From: CAYQJL01 sp964573295
Lineage (GTDB): Bacteria; Eisenbacteria; RBG-16-71-46; CAIMUX01; WJJG01
Direction: 5' to 3'
Length of the DNA stretch: 64,000 bases
Assembly: GCA_964573295.1 (NCBI GenBank)
Contig: CAZNJE010000002.1
Coordinates: forward strand, 133,283 to 197,282
Shown piece after piece: positions 41,739-50,567 of the stretch. Under the pieces are notes generated by a model. It was not told the origin of the DNA and ran no database searches. It saw nothing but the letters and a program-made list of their open reading frames with translations. Position numbers and translations under genes: made by a program. The stretch's first letter is position 1; every line of letters begins with the position of its first letter.

Positions 41739-42745
41739 TAGGCCGCCTTGGGCGTCACGACGAGCAAGGTGACATCGTCGGGCTGCTCGGCGCCCGTCTG
41801 ATTCCGAGCGACCTCGTGGAGGATCCTCTCCTTGAGCGTCTCGACCGATTCGTTGCGGTAGTCGATCACCAGGGCTTCGAGCTGTTCGGCAGATAGCGTC
41901 ATGCCATCACCGAGCCCGACATCGGAGATGCCGTCGGTGTAAAGGACGAGCTTCTCTCCGGGGCCGAAGAACTCGGTGCCCTGCTCATAGGCACGGCCCG
42001 AAAACATTCCCAGCGGCAGCCCCCCGGTCGAGAGCCAGCGGCGCGTGCCCATGCTCCCCACGATCAGCGGGGCCACGTGTCCCGCGTTCACGTAGGTGAG
42101 TGTCCCGGTATCGAGGTCGACCAAACCGAAGAAGAGCGTCACGTACTGGGATGGTTCGGTGTCTTTGTGAATGCTCTCGTTCATATAGGTGATCAGGGTG
42201 CGCGGCGAAAGGTCACGAGGTGCAAGCACGCGGATTTGGGCACGGATGCTGGCCATGAGAATGGCGGCCGGTACGCCCTTGCCCGAGACGTCGGCCACCA
42301 CGAGCAAATAGCGGCCGGGACCCAAGGAAATGACATCGTAGTAGTCGCCTCCCACCGCGCGCGCCGAGCGGTGATAGGCCGCTAGGCTGAGACCATCCTC
42401 ATTGGGGAGTTTGTCCGGAAAGAGGCGGGACTGGATCTGGGCCGCCACCGACATCTCCGCTTCGTAAGCCCGTTTCTCGAGGATCTCGATGCCCATCAGA
42501 ACGTCGTAGACGAAAAAGCAGATCAGGGCGATCCCAACACTGAAGAAGAAGGGTACGCGAATACCGGTCTCCAGCGAGCCCTGAATCGTCATACCGATGG
42601 CCGCGCCCATGCTGGCTACCGCCAGCAACAAGGCTATGCGGGCCACCCATCGGCGCCGGGGCGACATCCAGCTCGTCGAGCCGGTACCCAACATACTGGC
42701 CCGCAACGCCAATCGGAATTGGCTGTATGTGTTGGTCCCTGGCAT
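41738..42745 (-). CDS. Membrane PP2C-type serine phosphatase (RsbU/SpoIIE family)
   Basis: 335 residues from the ATG at 42745 (aggaggg upstream). Two membrane segments (WVARIALLLAVASMGAAIGM, VPFFFSVGIALICFFVYDVL), a short helix with MSVAAQIQSRLFP, then the phosphatase core: GGDYYDVISL, ADVSGKGVPAAILMA, VNAGHVAPLIV, LVLYTDGISDVG and PDDVTLLVV. Metal-binding Asp residues are in place. Such proteins dephosphorylate anti-sigma-factor antagonists in partner-switching pathways; no such partner genes are in this window. About 100 bases downstream of the Fur-family gene. Confidence 0.9.
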   Translation of the reverse strand: MPGTNTYSQFRLALRASMLGTGSTSWMSPRRRWVARIALLLAVASMGAAIGMTIQGSLETGIRVPFFFSVGIALICFFVYDVLMGIEILEKRAYEAEMSVAAQIQSRLFPDKLPNEDGLSLAAYHRSARAVGGDYYDVISLGPGRYLLVVADVSGKGVPAAILMASIRAQIRVLAPRDLSPRTLITYMNESIHKDTEPSQYVTLFFGLVDLDTGTLTYVNAGHVAPLIVGSMGTRRWLSTGGLPLGMFSGRAYEQGTEFFGPGEKLVLYTDGISDVGLGDGMTLSAEQLEALVIDYRNESVETLKERILHEVARNQTGAEQPDDVTLLVVTPKAA

Positions 42746-42846
42746 CAAGTGACCCTCCTCTGAACCGGTCGGCCCAGGGAAGGGGTTTCTCGCCAGGATT
42801 GTGCGATGGCTCGTCTGATCAGCCCAAGATCAGCCCAAGACCAGCC

Positions 42847-43317
42847 CTAGGGCCGCCCGTTGCCGTGCGCGCACTCCGAGCAGCGGCCCAGGTACTGCAT
42901 CACGTGACCGGTGAGTTCGAAGCCACTCGCGCTGTTGACTTCAGAACACACCTCCGGCCAGGAATCGGCCAGGAAACAGGACTCGACTTCCTGCACTCTC
43001 CCGCAATCGATGCAGACAACATGATGGTGGTGTTCTGAGTCCGGGTGCTTGCACAGACCTACCCGCATGGCTCGTCCGGGGACGTAGATCGTGGCCAGCA
43101 GGCCCTTCTGCAACATCCGGTCTACGTTGCGGTAGATCGTTACGCGATCGACCGGGAAACCGTTGGTCTTGAGCCCGGCTGTGATCTCGTCGGCCGTAGC
43201 GTGCTGGCTGTGGCCATCAATGTACTCGAGCATCGCCACCCGGCAACGGGTCACCTTGAGGCCGACCCGTCGCAGCAACGCGGCATAGTCGGTTTGAGTG
43301 GTGGATTCGACGTGCAT
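42847..43317 (-). CDS. zur: Fur-family metalloregulator, probable Zur
   Basis: 156 residues from the ATG at 43317 (gaagaggtacccac upstream); the longer frame lacks a site. Winged helix with LLRRVGLKVTRCRVAMLEYI and DRVTIYRNVDRMLQKGLL, then HHHHVVCIDCGRVQEVE and a C-terminal pair CSEC. These supply the regulatory His cluster and the structural zinc site (two CxxC pairs). Zur rather than Fur is inferred from the zinc importer genes upstream on the same strand. A near-palindrome ~100 bases before the start suggests autoregulation. Confidence 0.85.
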   Translation of the reverse strand: MHVESTTQTDYAALLRRVGLKVTRCRVAMLEYIDGHSQHATADEITAGLKTNGFPVDRVTIYRNVDRMLQKGLLATIYVPGRAMRVGLCKHPDSEHHHHVVCIDCGRVQEVESCFLADSWPEVCSEVNSASGFELTGHVMQYLGRCSECAHGNGRP

Positions 43318-43675
43318 GTGGGTACCTCTTCCAATGCTTGGGTTGTGAGAACCAATGTGAGAGACAACGCACTCTCGAGAGAGCAACTCTATGACGACTC
43401 GGCCGCCAAATCAAGTAAGTCTGTCATTTTGATAGACTATTAGGCGCCCATTTCATGCATTCGAGTACCTATCGGGTATGGACAGGTTCCCGCCAATTCG
43501 CCACAAAAGAACTACCCGGACGAACGAGCCGGATGAACGAGCCGAATGAGCCCGGGCAAGCCTGGATGAACCTGGATGATCCTGGATGATCCCTCAGCGT
43601 CCCCACAACCTTCACTGGGATTGCAACTCTTTGCAATGAAGCAAGTTAAATCCAGGGTCCGCCGTGCGCGCGCCT
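43318..43675 (-). other. Intergenic region between znuB and the Fur-family gene
   Basis: 358 bases. It holds the palindrome at 43418-43438, promoter-like TTGATT and TAGAGT hexamers 17 bases apart between it and the gene, a 10-bp palindrome ctctcgagag (43372-43381), and a degenerate gaacgagccggat/ggatgaacct repeat at about 43510-43590. No further gene is seen. Confidence 0.5.
43418..43438 (-). promoter_or_regulatory. Candidate Fur/Zur-type operator
   Basis: 21-base near-palindrome, AGTCTATCAAAATGACAGACT on the minus strand: eight matching pairs around an AAA centre. It lies just upstream of the TTGATT/TAGAGT promoter-like pair of the Fur-family gene. Bound protein is inferred only from position and size. 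Confidence 0.5.
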
Positions 43676-44560
43676 CTAGCTTACGTTTCCGGACTCCGGC
43701 GTGGCCTCGGTCTTGAGGCCCCGCTTGCGGCGTCGGCGCGTGAAGATCAGGCTGAGCATGTAGACCGCGCCGGCAACGAGGATGATGGTCGGGCCGGTCG
43801 GCAGGTCGCTCTCGAAACTGACCCCCACCCCGATCGCGTTGACTGCCGCCCCGACAACGATGGCCAGCAGCATCATCTGCCACAACCGGCGAGCGAACAG
43901 GTTGGCGACTGCGGCCGGAAGTGTCAGCAGCGCGATGACCAGGACGATCCCCACCACCCGCACCATCAATACCACCGTCAGGGCAATCAGGCAGAGCAGC
44001 AGCAAGTACAGCCCGTCCGCCCACAAGCCCCGCAGGCGGGCGTATTCTTCATCGAAGCACACGGCCTGAAACCGCCGGTAGAAGACGAAGACCGTCCCCA
44101 CCACCAGCACGTCCAGCAGGCCGACGATCCACAGATCCCGCGCGCCCAGCAGCAGAATGTTGCCGAAGAGATAGTTCATCGGATCGATATAGCCGGGCGT
44201 CCTGGCCAGGAAGATCAAGCCGGCGGCCATGCCCACCGCCCAGAGCGCGCCGATAACGGTGTCCTCCCGCTCCTGGGCACGCAGACTGACGACGCCGATC
44301 AGAACCGCCGCGAGCAACGCGGCCACGATGGCGCCATAGATCGGGTCCAGCCAGCTCCAACCGGCCGCCGCCTGGAGATACAGCGCGGCGCCGATACCTC
44401 CGAGTACGCAGTGAGCGATCGCGCCGGCGATGTAGCTGATTCGTCGTACGACCACGTAGCTGCCCATCACGCCGAAGGCCACGCTGCCCAGCAAGCTGGC
44501 CGCGAAGGCGTAGCGCAAGAACGCGACATCCGGGTTTCCCAGCGCTTCCCAGAAGCTCAT
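43676..44560 (-). CDS. znuB: Zinc ABC transporter permease
   Basis: 294 residues from the ATG at 44560, six bases after ggaagg; an ATG at 44566 is the alternative. Eight or nine membrane segments of the ABC-3 family: GSVAFGVMGSYVVVRRISYIAGAIAHCVLGGIG, NYLFGNILLL, and LVIALLTLPAAVANLFARRLW. Imports the metal through the inner membrane with ZnuC and ZnuA. The C-terminus (RRRRKRGLKTE) is cytoplasmic. Overlaps the znuC stop. Confidence 0.92.
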   Translation of the reverse strand: MSFWEALGNPDVAFLRYAFAASLLGSVAFGVMGSYVVVRRISYIAGAIAHCVLGGIGAALYLQAAAGWSWLDPIYGAIVAALLAAVLIGVVSLRAQEREDTVIGALWAVGMAAGLIFLARTPGYIDPMNYLFGNILLLGARDLWIVGLLDVLVVGTVFVFYRRFQAVCFDEEYARLRGLWADGLYLLLLCLIALTVVLMVRVVGIVLVIALLTLPAAVANLFARRLWQMMLLAIVVGAAVNAIGVGVSFESDLPTGPTIILVAGAVYMLSLIFTRRRRKRGLKTEATPESGNVS

Positions 44561-45324
44561 TCGCATCCTTCCTCTCCGTCGAGACAGTGATCGTGGCGGA
44601 TCACCCGCACGGTGTCGCCATAGATCTCACTCAGAGCCGCCTGACTCAAGGTGGAGGTCGGATGGACGGCCACCCGGCGATTGACACAGATCGCCTGCTC
44701 CACCGCCTGGGAGACGAAGGACAGATCGTGCGAGACGAGGACGATCGTCATCCGCTGATTGAGTTCGTGCAGGAGGCCGACCAGTTTCTGCTCGGTCGTC
44801 GTGTCGACGTTCGCCGTGGGCTCGTCCATGAGCAGCAACCGAGGCTGCCCGCACAGGGCGCGCGCGATGAGCACGCGCTGACGCTGCCCGCCGGAGAGGT
44901 CGGCGTAACTGCGACGGGCTAGGTGCGCGATGCCCACCTCCTCGAGCGCCCGCAAGACTTCCTCCCGGTCCTTGCGACCGCAAAAGGGTCCCGGGGTGAA
45001 GCCCAGGCGGCCCATGTGCACGACCTCGCTCACCGTGATCGGGAAACGCAGGTCGTGCAGGGCATGCTGGGGCGTGTAGCCGATGTAGCGCCGACCTTGC
45101 TCGGGACGGTGGCCGAAGATGCGAATCTCGCCACGTTGGGGATGAAGCAAACCGAGGAGCAATCGCAGCAGCGTCGTCTTGCCGCCGCCATTGGGTCCGA
45201 CGACACTGACGAAGTCGCCTTGGCGGATGATGAAACTCGCCTCCTCGATCACCGGCCGTTGATCATAGGCGAACCAGACATCCCGTACCCGCACAGCCGG
45301 GGCATTCTCCTCGACCGCTGGCAT
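44557..45324 (-). CDS. znuC: Zinc ABC transporter ATPase
   Basis: 255 residues from the ATG at 45324, overlapping the znuA stop. Walker A GPNGGGKTTLL, Q-loop IGYTPQ, signature LSGGQRQR, Walker B LLLMDEPT, and switch His in LVSHDLS. The C-terminal His/Cys-rich end (RHDHCLDGEEGCE) could bind metal. Powers import by ZnuB. The metal could be zinc or manganese; zinc is favoured by the His-rich ZnuA and the zinc-ribbon regulator. Confidence 0.93.
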   Translation of the reverse strand: MPAVEENAPAVRVRDVWFAYDQRPVIEEASFIIRQGDFVSVVGPNGGGKTTLLRLLLGLLHPQRGEIRIFGHRPEQGRRYIGYTPQHALHDLRFPITVSEVVHMGRLGFTPGPFCGRKDREEVLRALEEVGIAHLARRSYADLSGGQRQRVLIARALCGQPRLLLMDEPTANVDTTTEQKLVGLLHELNQRMTIVLVSHDLSFVSQAVEQAICVNRRVAVHPTSTLSQAALSEIYGDTVRVIRHDHCLDGEEGCE

Positions 45325-46490
45325 CAAGGGCCCCCTTCCAGCTTCTTCAATGAGTCCGCCGGCGAGCCGGCGCGGATGGCTTCGGCCAGCCTACGCAGTT
45401 CGGTCGCAATGTCCTTCCCGAGCGGATCGACCGGAAGCACCGTTCCCCCGATGGCCTCGGCTACGGTCTGCGCGCTACGGGGATCGAACTGCGGCTGGAC
45501 GATCAGCAAGTGCACGCCCTCGCGGCGCGCCCGGGCGATCAGTTCGGTCAGCTGGCGGGGCGTGGGCTCCTTGCCCTCGATCTCCACCGCGGTCTGCACG
45601 AGACCAAAGGCGTCGGTGAAGTAACCGAAGGCGGGATGATAGACGTACAGGGTATCTCCAGCGAAGGGCGACAGGATGCGCGCAAGCTCGGCTTCGAGCG
45701 ACTGGATCCGTCCCTGGTATTGTTCGAGATTCGAGCGATAGGCCGCAGCGCCCTCCGAATCGGCCTCTTCATACGCCTGCGCCACTTCCTCCGCCAGCTG
45801 CCGGAGGTTGGCCGGCGCCATCCACACGTGCGGATCCGCATGCGTGTCGTCGCCCGCCCCCCCGCGGTCGTGCCCGTGGCCGGCATGGCCGTGGCCGGCA
45901 TGCCCGTGGCCGGCATGGTCGTGGCCGGCATGGTCGTGCGGGTCATGCGACGATTGATCGTGAGCGTGCGCGATCATTTGCCGTCTATCGATGTCCCTGC
46001 TGATGTCCCGAAATCGCAAGCCGGTCGCCGAGCCTCTCACTTTGCTGATCAGGACCTTCTCAAACGGCATCTCGATCGACAAGTACAGATCGGCGGACGC
46101 GAGCGCAGCCATCTGACTGGGCGTGGGCTCGTAGGTGTGCGGACTTTGCCCGCCCGGCACGAGAGAACGAACCTTCACGCGGTCGCCCCCAATCGTCTCG
46201 GCAAGTCCTTCCAGGGGCGGGATGCCAACGAACACCTCGAGCAGGGCCTCCGATGAGCCCGCAGCGGTTCCGCCCGCCGAGGTCTGCACCTCGGGCGGCT
46301 GCCCCTCCGACGACCGGTCCGCGTCCGGCCCCCCTCCACAACCCGCGGCCAGCAGTGCAGCGACTGCCAGCAGTGCAGCGGGTGCCAGCAGTGCAGCGGG
46401 TGCCAGCATCGTCGCCGAGCCGCCCCTGCGCCACAACCGGCAGCGAGCAGCGCTGATGCCGACGAATTCCGGTCCGGTCATCCCCACCAT
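45324..46490 (-). CDS. znuA: Zinc-binding lipoprotein of the ABC importer
   Basis: 388 residues; start at 46490 (gggagaaagg next to it), or 46481. Lipobox LLAAGC puts the lipid Cys at about residue 51, after a signal segment with repeats (APAALLAPAALLAVAALLA). Cluster A-1 family: VGIPPLEGLAETIGGDRVKV, SPHTYEPTPSQM with a metal His, then a long His-rich loop (HDHAGHGHAGHGHAG) as in zinc-specific members, DPHVWMAPANL, and YHPAFGYFTDAF. Both the His loop and the signal segment are shaped by 15- and 18-bp repeats. Sits 21 bases after the ribbon-helix-helix gene. Confidence 0.93.
   Translation of the reverse strand: MVGMTGPEFVGISAARCRLWRRGGSATMLAPAALLAPAALLAVAALLAAGCGGGPDADRSSEGQPPEVQTSAGGTAAGSSEALLEVFVGIPPLEGLAETIGGDRVKVRSLVPGGQSPHTYEPTPSQMAALASADLYLSIEMPFEKVLISKVRGSATGLRFRDISRDIDRRQMIAHAHDQSSHDPHDHAGHDHAGHGHAGHGHAGHGHDRGGAGDDTHADPHVWMAPANLRQLAEEVAQAYEEADSEGAAAYRSNLEQYQGRIQSLEAELARILSPFAGDTLYVYHPAFGYFTDAFGLVQTAVEIEGKEPTPRQLTELIARARREGVHLLIVQPQFDPRSAQTVAEAIGGTVLPVDPLGKDIATELRRLAEAIRAGSPADSLKKLEGGP
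45872..45946. repeat. 15-bp tandem repeat coding the ZnuA His-rich loop
   Basis: About five copies of a 15-bp unit with core gtggccggcatg; on the minus strand they encode HAGHG/HDHAG. Here the repeat makes a functional, metal-binding loop. Confidence 0.85.
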
Positions 46491-46511
46491 CCTTTCTCCC
46501 CGATTCCGGAA

Positions 46512-46841
46512 TCAGGGCTTCTGTGGCCCGCGATACGCTCCGGGCTCCGTACCACCTTCGTGCTCTGCGCCTTCCGGCTCATGGGCTCCACATACCAGAT
46601 AGACCGCCTGGCACGTGGCGCAGCGTTCGGCATGATGGTCCCTGGCGAAGCGATCCCAATGGCGGCGTTGCTCCACGGTCAGCGTGCCCGTACCGTTGCA
46701 AAGCGGGCAGGTATTCTCGAGCGCGGCCAGGATCGCGTTGCGGATGAACGCCGATCGGTTCGGCACCCGATCGAGAGCAGCGGCGAGGTGTGCGTCCGCT
46801 TTGAAGGTGATGACTTCTTGCTTGCGTGGTACGTGAACCAT
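46512..46841 (-). CDS. Ribbon-helix-helix regulator with zinc-ribbon C-terminus
   Basis: 109 residues; ATG after ggagggcacc. Residues ~8-42 are a ribbon-helix-helix domain (EVITFKADAHLAAALDRVPNRSAFIRNAILAAL). Then comes CPLCNGTGTLT, HWDRFARDHHAE, and CATCQAVYLVC, a Cys/His-rich zinc-binding part. It is the first gene of the zinc importer unit and probably senses zinc and represses the operon, as NikR does for nickel by a different metal domain. The tail EGAEHEGGTEPGAYRG is disordered. Function is inferred from domain and context. Confidence 0.82.
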   Translation of the reverse strand: MVHVPRKQEVITFKADAHLAAALDRVPNRSAFIRNAILAALENTCPLCNGTGTLTVEQRRHWDRFARDHHAERCATCQAVYLVCGAHEPEGAEHEGGTEPGAYRGPQKP

Positions 46842-46860
46842 GGTGCCCTCCCAATCGGGA

Positions 46861-46899
46861 TATTACTTCGTAATACACACCAATGCAACCTTGCGGTTG
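46861..46899 (-). promoter_or_regulatory. Candidate operator and promoter of the zinc importer operon
   Basis: TATTAC-GAA-GTAATA, a perfect 6-3-6 inverted repeat (46861-46875), 19 bases before the ribbon-helix-helix ATG. Reading leftward, TTGCAT and TAATAT lie 17 bases apart and the TAATAT is inside the palindrome, so a bound protein would block polymerase. Confidence 0.55.
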
Positions 46900-47008
46900 T
46901 GGCTACCGAAAACCGGGCCTGGTCCCCAAAGACGCGATACTACAGATGTTTAGGGCCGAGCAACACCAAAGAAGAAGTCGCCCAACCCTCAACTCCTTGT
47001 TCTGAGAC

Positions 47009-47069
47009 GAGCCGGCCACGAGCCGGCCACGAGCCGGCCACGAGCCGGCCACGAGCCGGCCACGAGCTA
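47009..47069. repeat. 11-bp tandem repeat, ~5.5 copies
   Basis: Exact units gagccggccac in an intergenic region. The unit length is not a multiple of three, unlike repeats inside genes here. The unit holds the palindrome gccggc. Confidence 0.9.
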
Positions 47070-47269
47070 GTCACGAACTGGTGATGAGTCGTTGACGAGT
47101 TCGCATCGAACAGCCTGGATCTCATCCGCCACAGCGAACAGGCCACCATGAGGATGGTCCAGCCCATTGCCGATCCTTAGAAGACGAACACAGCCGGCCC
47201 GCCCCGCCACGTCGCATCGGCGGCGGGACCGATGTCTGCAATCCGGCACAAAGGTAGGCAACGAGGAGT

Positions 47270-50200
47270 ATGTGGTCTGTGAACTCCCCACCCCAATCTG
47301 ATGCTCCCGGGCGGGAGACATCTCTGCGGCAGCGCTACGCTCAGGCCCTCGAGCGCATCGCCAACCTCGAGCAGGTTCTCGACGCCAACCCGCTGCCGCA
47401 GATCGTCGCCTCCTCGGTGGGGGTAGTCGTGGAGGCCAATCCATCGGCCGTAGCGCTCGCCGGAGCCACGAACGCGGCTGAGCTGCGAGGCCGGGATCTA
47501 TCGACCCTGGTACCCGACAGCCGCCGCAAGGCGCTCGCAGGCTGTATTGAGTTCGTGCTGCGTGAAGGTCACTGCGAGGGCATCCCGATCGCGGTACGGA
47601 GACCGGATGGTTCGCTGGTCCCGGTGCAATGGATCATGCAGCGCCTCGACGATGGAGCGGGCCGGGCGCGCGGCCTGCTCGTTACCTTGCGTGACATCCG
47701 TGAGCAACAACGAGCCGAGGACGTCATTCGCGAGTCCGAGTCCCGCCTGCGGGCGGTCTTCGAGGCCTCCCCCGATGCGATTACCGTCTTCGATCTCGAT
47801 GGCACGATCACGGCCGCCAACCAGCAGTGGGCCCGGCTCATGGGATTCGGCGACGTCTCTGCGGCACTGGCTCATTCCCGGCAGCTGCTCGACTGGGTGG
47901 CGCCGCATCACAGGGATACGATTCACCGAGGACTATCCTCCCTTCGGGACCTCAGCGAGCCCCAGGTGTACGAGTGTCGGTTCTTGCGGCCGAACGGCTC
48001 GAGCTTCCTGGCAGAGGTAACCGTCTCGCCGATTCGCGATATGGAAGGGGCACCATCAGCACTGATCGGCATCACGCGCGACATCACCGCGATACGCCGG
48101 GCCCAGGAGGCCCTTCGCGAGAGCGAACAGAAGTACCGCCGGCTCTTCGACACAGTGCCCGACGGCATCCTGCTCTACGACACGCGTAGTCTCGAGATCA
48201 TCGACGCCAACGCGGCAGCTCTGCACATGCACGGTTACAAGCGGGATGAGCTCATGGGTCTTCCCATCGGTAGCCTGGAACCGGAGCAATCCACGAGTCC
48301 AGCCACCACCGACGCCGGCCGATCCCCGCTGCGCCCCCACCAATCCTCTCACGTGCGCCGCGATGGCACCCTCTTCCCGGTCGAGATTTCGGCCGAGAAC
48401 TATCAGCTCGGTCCTCGCAACGTCACCTGCCAGGTGCTCAGGGACGTGACCGCCCAAGTGGAAGGCGAGCGCCGGCTCGAGCGGCTGAACGTTCTCAAGG
48501 AGGATTTGCTCCGAGCCGCTCCGCTGGAGGAGAAGCTTCGCCGGGTCACCGACGAGCTCGTGCAGCAGTTCGGCGCCGATGTCGCTCGGATCTGGATCGT
48601 TCGGCCGGGTGACCTGTGCGACGGGGGCTGCAAGTACCGCAGCCGCGGCGAAGAGATCGAGCAGTGTCCGCGGCGCGGTGAATGCCTCTACATGGCGGCG
48701 AACTCGGATCTCTCCAAGGACTCCGAGAACCCCGAGAATCTCGACCCCTGGGCTGTTCCGTTCGGTTGCGACTTCCTTGCGGGATCGACACTGAGCGAGG
48801 AGTCTCCGTTCTTGATCGACCAAGCCTCGGATGCCCCCCAGACACCTGATCATCAGTGGGCCCGTGCCCGGGGGCTGAAGAGCTTCGCGGGCTACCGGCT
48901 GTTCTCCCCGAGCGGGGAGGTCATCGGTGTCTTGGCGATCTTCAGCCAGAGACCCATCACCCCGGAAGACGACGTCTTCTTCGCCGGATTGGCGGCCACT
49001 GCCTCGCAGATCGTCTGGATGGCCAACGCCGAGGAAGAGCGACACCAGCTCGTCACCGCGATCGAGCAGAGCGGCGAGATGGTCATCACGGCCGACGCAC
49101 GCTTGAAAATGCAGTACATCAACCCGGCCTTCTACCGGATTACCGGTTTCTCTTGCGAGGACACCACCGATCGTCTGCTGAGCGATTTCCTGGACGCAGC
49201 CGATCCAGCGCCGGAGCAAGGTGATTGCCTCAAGACCCTGGCCAATGGCCAGGTCTGGGCAGGGCGCATCACTTGCCGGAGGAAGGACGACTCGAGCTTC
49301 GTGGCCGATGCCGTCATCTCACCGGTCCGAGATGATCGGCAGCGCGTGGTCAGCATCGTCGCTCAGCTACGCGACGTCTCCGAAATCGTCGAGATGGAGT
49401 CCCAGCTTCGCCAGTCACAGAAGATGGAGGCCATCGGGACCCTCGCCGGTGGCATCGCTCACGACTTCAACAACATGCTTTACGCCATCCTGGGATTCGC
49501 GGATCTCGCGATCGACGATGTCGCCCCCGATAGCATCGCCAACGATTGTCTGCGGCGGATTCGCACGGCGGGAGAACGGGCTAGCTGCCTGGTCAAGCAG
49601 ATCCTGGCGTTCAGCCATCCCGGCAAGGTCGAGTCTGCCCCCATTGCCCTTGACCAGATCGTGCGCGAGGCCCTGGACTTCATGCGCGGTTCCCTGCCCG
49701 CCACCATCGAGCTGTGGCCTCACATCGACGCGAACTGCGGTCCCGTGCTGGCGGATCCAACGCAGATTCACCAGATCATCATCAACCTGTGCTCGAACGC
49801 GTTCCACGCCATGCGGGACTCGTGCGGCGTGCTAACCGTGTCCCTGTGCGAGGTCACGCTCTCCGAAGAAGATGCGCAATCCATTCTGGACCTCTCGCCC
49901 GGACAGTATGCCCGCCTCTCGATCCAGGATACGGGCGTGGGCATGGATGAGACGGTGCGTCGCCGCATCTTCGAGCCCTACTTCACGACCAAGACCGTGG
50001 GTGAAGGCACCGGCATGGGACTGGCCACCGTCCACAGTATCGTCACCTCGATGAACGGGTCGATCTCCGTACAGAGCCGGATTGGGGAGGGAAGCCGCTT
50101 CGACATCTTCCTTCCCATCCATGCGTCCGCCAGCGAAGAACCCGACGTCCCGCACCGGGATGGGAAGGCGACTCCGGGCAACGAGAGGATTCTGCTGGTC

Positions 50201-50563
50201 GACGACGAGGACGCCATTGTGCGGCTGGGCAAGCTCCACCTGGGTGGCCTGGGCTACGACGTAGCCGGGTTCACCGACCCACGTCAGGCCATCGAGATCT
50301 TCCGCGCCGACCCGGGAGGATTCGATGCCCTGATCACCGATCACGCCATGCCCCACGTGTCAGGGGTCCAGTTGGCCGGGCACATCCGCCAACTGCGGCC
50401 GGATCTGCCGATCATCCTGTGTACGGGCTTCAGCGGAATGATCTCGAAGGAACCGGCCGCCCTTGCCGAAATAGACATGTACCTGGAGAAGCCGATCGAG
50501 ATGCGGGCCTTGGCCCGATCGCTTCGGTCGCTTCTGGACGAGTCCATCGAAAGAGGAGCTTGA
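47270..50563 (+). CDS. Hybrid histidine kinase: PAS x3, GAF, PAS, kinase, receiver
   Basis: 1097 residues, no membrane segment, so cytoplasmic. PAS domains at about 35-145, 155-275 and 285-400; a GAF domain at about 410-585 with an unusual Cys cluster (CDGGCKYRSRGEEIEQCPRRG, then another Cys); a fourth PAS at about 590-705. The kinase core has GGIAHDFNNML with the phosphorylated His at 731, LCSNAFHAM, DTGVGMDE and GEGTGMGLATVHSIV. The receiver domain has ILLVDDED and phospho-acceptor Asp 1024 (LITDHAMP). A separate receiver gene follows four bases later. Start at ATG 47270; a GTG at 47279 has better spacing from gaggag. The signal is unknown; redox or metal sensing by the GAF cysteines is possible. 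Confidence 0.92.
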   Translation: MWSVNSPPQSDAPGRETSLRQRYAQALERIANLEQVLDANPLPQIVASSVGVVVEANPSAVALAGATNAAELRGRDLSTLVPDSRRKALAGCIEFVLREGHCEGIPIAVRRPDGSLVPVQWIMQRLDDGAGRARGLLVTLRDIREQQRAEDVIRESESRLRAVFEASPDAITVFDLDGTITAANQQWARLMGFGDVSAALAHSRQLLDWVAPHHRDTIHRGLSSLRDLSEPQVYECRFLRPNGSSFLAEVTVSPIRDMEGAPSALIGITRDITAIRRAQEALRESEQKYRRLFDTVPDGILLYDTRSLEIIDANAAALHMHGYKRDELMGLPIGSLEPEQSTSPATTDAGRSPLRPHQSSHVRRDGTLFPVEISAENYQLGPRNVTCQVLRDVTAQVEGERRLERLNVLKEDLLRAAPLEEKLRRVTDELVQQFGADVARIWIVRPGDLCDGGCKYRSRGEEIEQCPRRGECLYMAANSDLSKDSENPENLDPWAVPFGCDFLAGSTLSEESPFLIDQASDAPQTPDHQWARARGLKSFAGYRLFSPSGEVIGVLAIFSQRPITPEDDVFFAGLAATASQIVWMANAEEERHQLVTAIEQSGEMVITADARLKMQYINPAFYRITGFSCEDTTDRLLSDFLDAADPAPEQGDCLKTLANGQVWAGRITCRRKDDSSFVADAVISPVRDDRQRVVSIVAQLRDVSEIVEMESQLRQSQKMEAIGTLAGGIAHDFNNMLYAILGFADLAIDDVAPDSIANDCLRRIRTAGERASCLVKQILAFSHPGKVESAPIALDQIVREALDFMRGSLPATIELWPHIDANCGPVLADPTQIHQIIINLCSNAFHAMRDSCGVLTVSLCEVTLSEEDAQSILDLSPGQYARLSIQDTGVGMDETVRRRIFEPYFTTKTVGEGTGMGLATVHSIVTSMNGSISVQSRIGEGSRFDIFLPIHASASEEPDVPHRDGKATPGNERILLVDDEDAIVRLGKLHLGGLGYDVAGFTDPRQAIEIFRADPGGFDALITDHAMPHVSGVQLAGHIRQLRPDLPIILCTGFSGMISKEPAALAEIDMYLEKPIEMRALARSLRSLLDESIERGA

Positions 50564-50567
50564 TCTC

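Larger units (their letters stand above)
46842..47269. other. Intergenic region between the zinc operon and the hybrid kinase
   Basis: 428 bases between divergent genes. It holds the operator-like palindrome at 46861-46875, a second inverted repeat caacc-ttgc-ggttg near 46885-46900, and the 11-bp repeat array at 47009-47069. No coding frame is supported. Confidence 0.5.
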
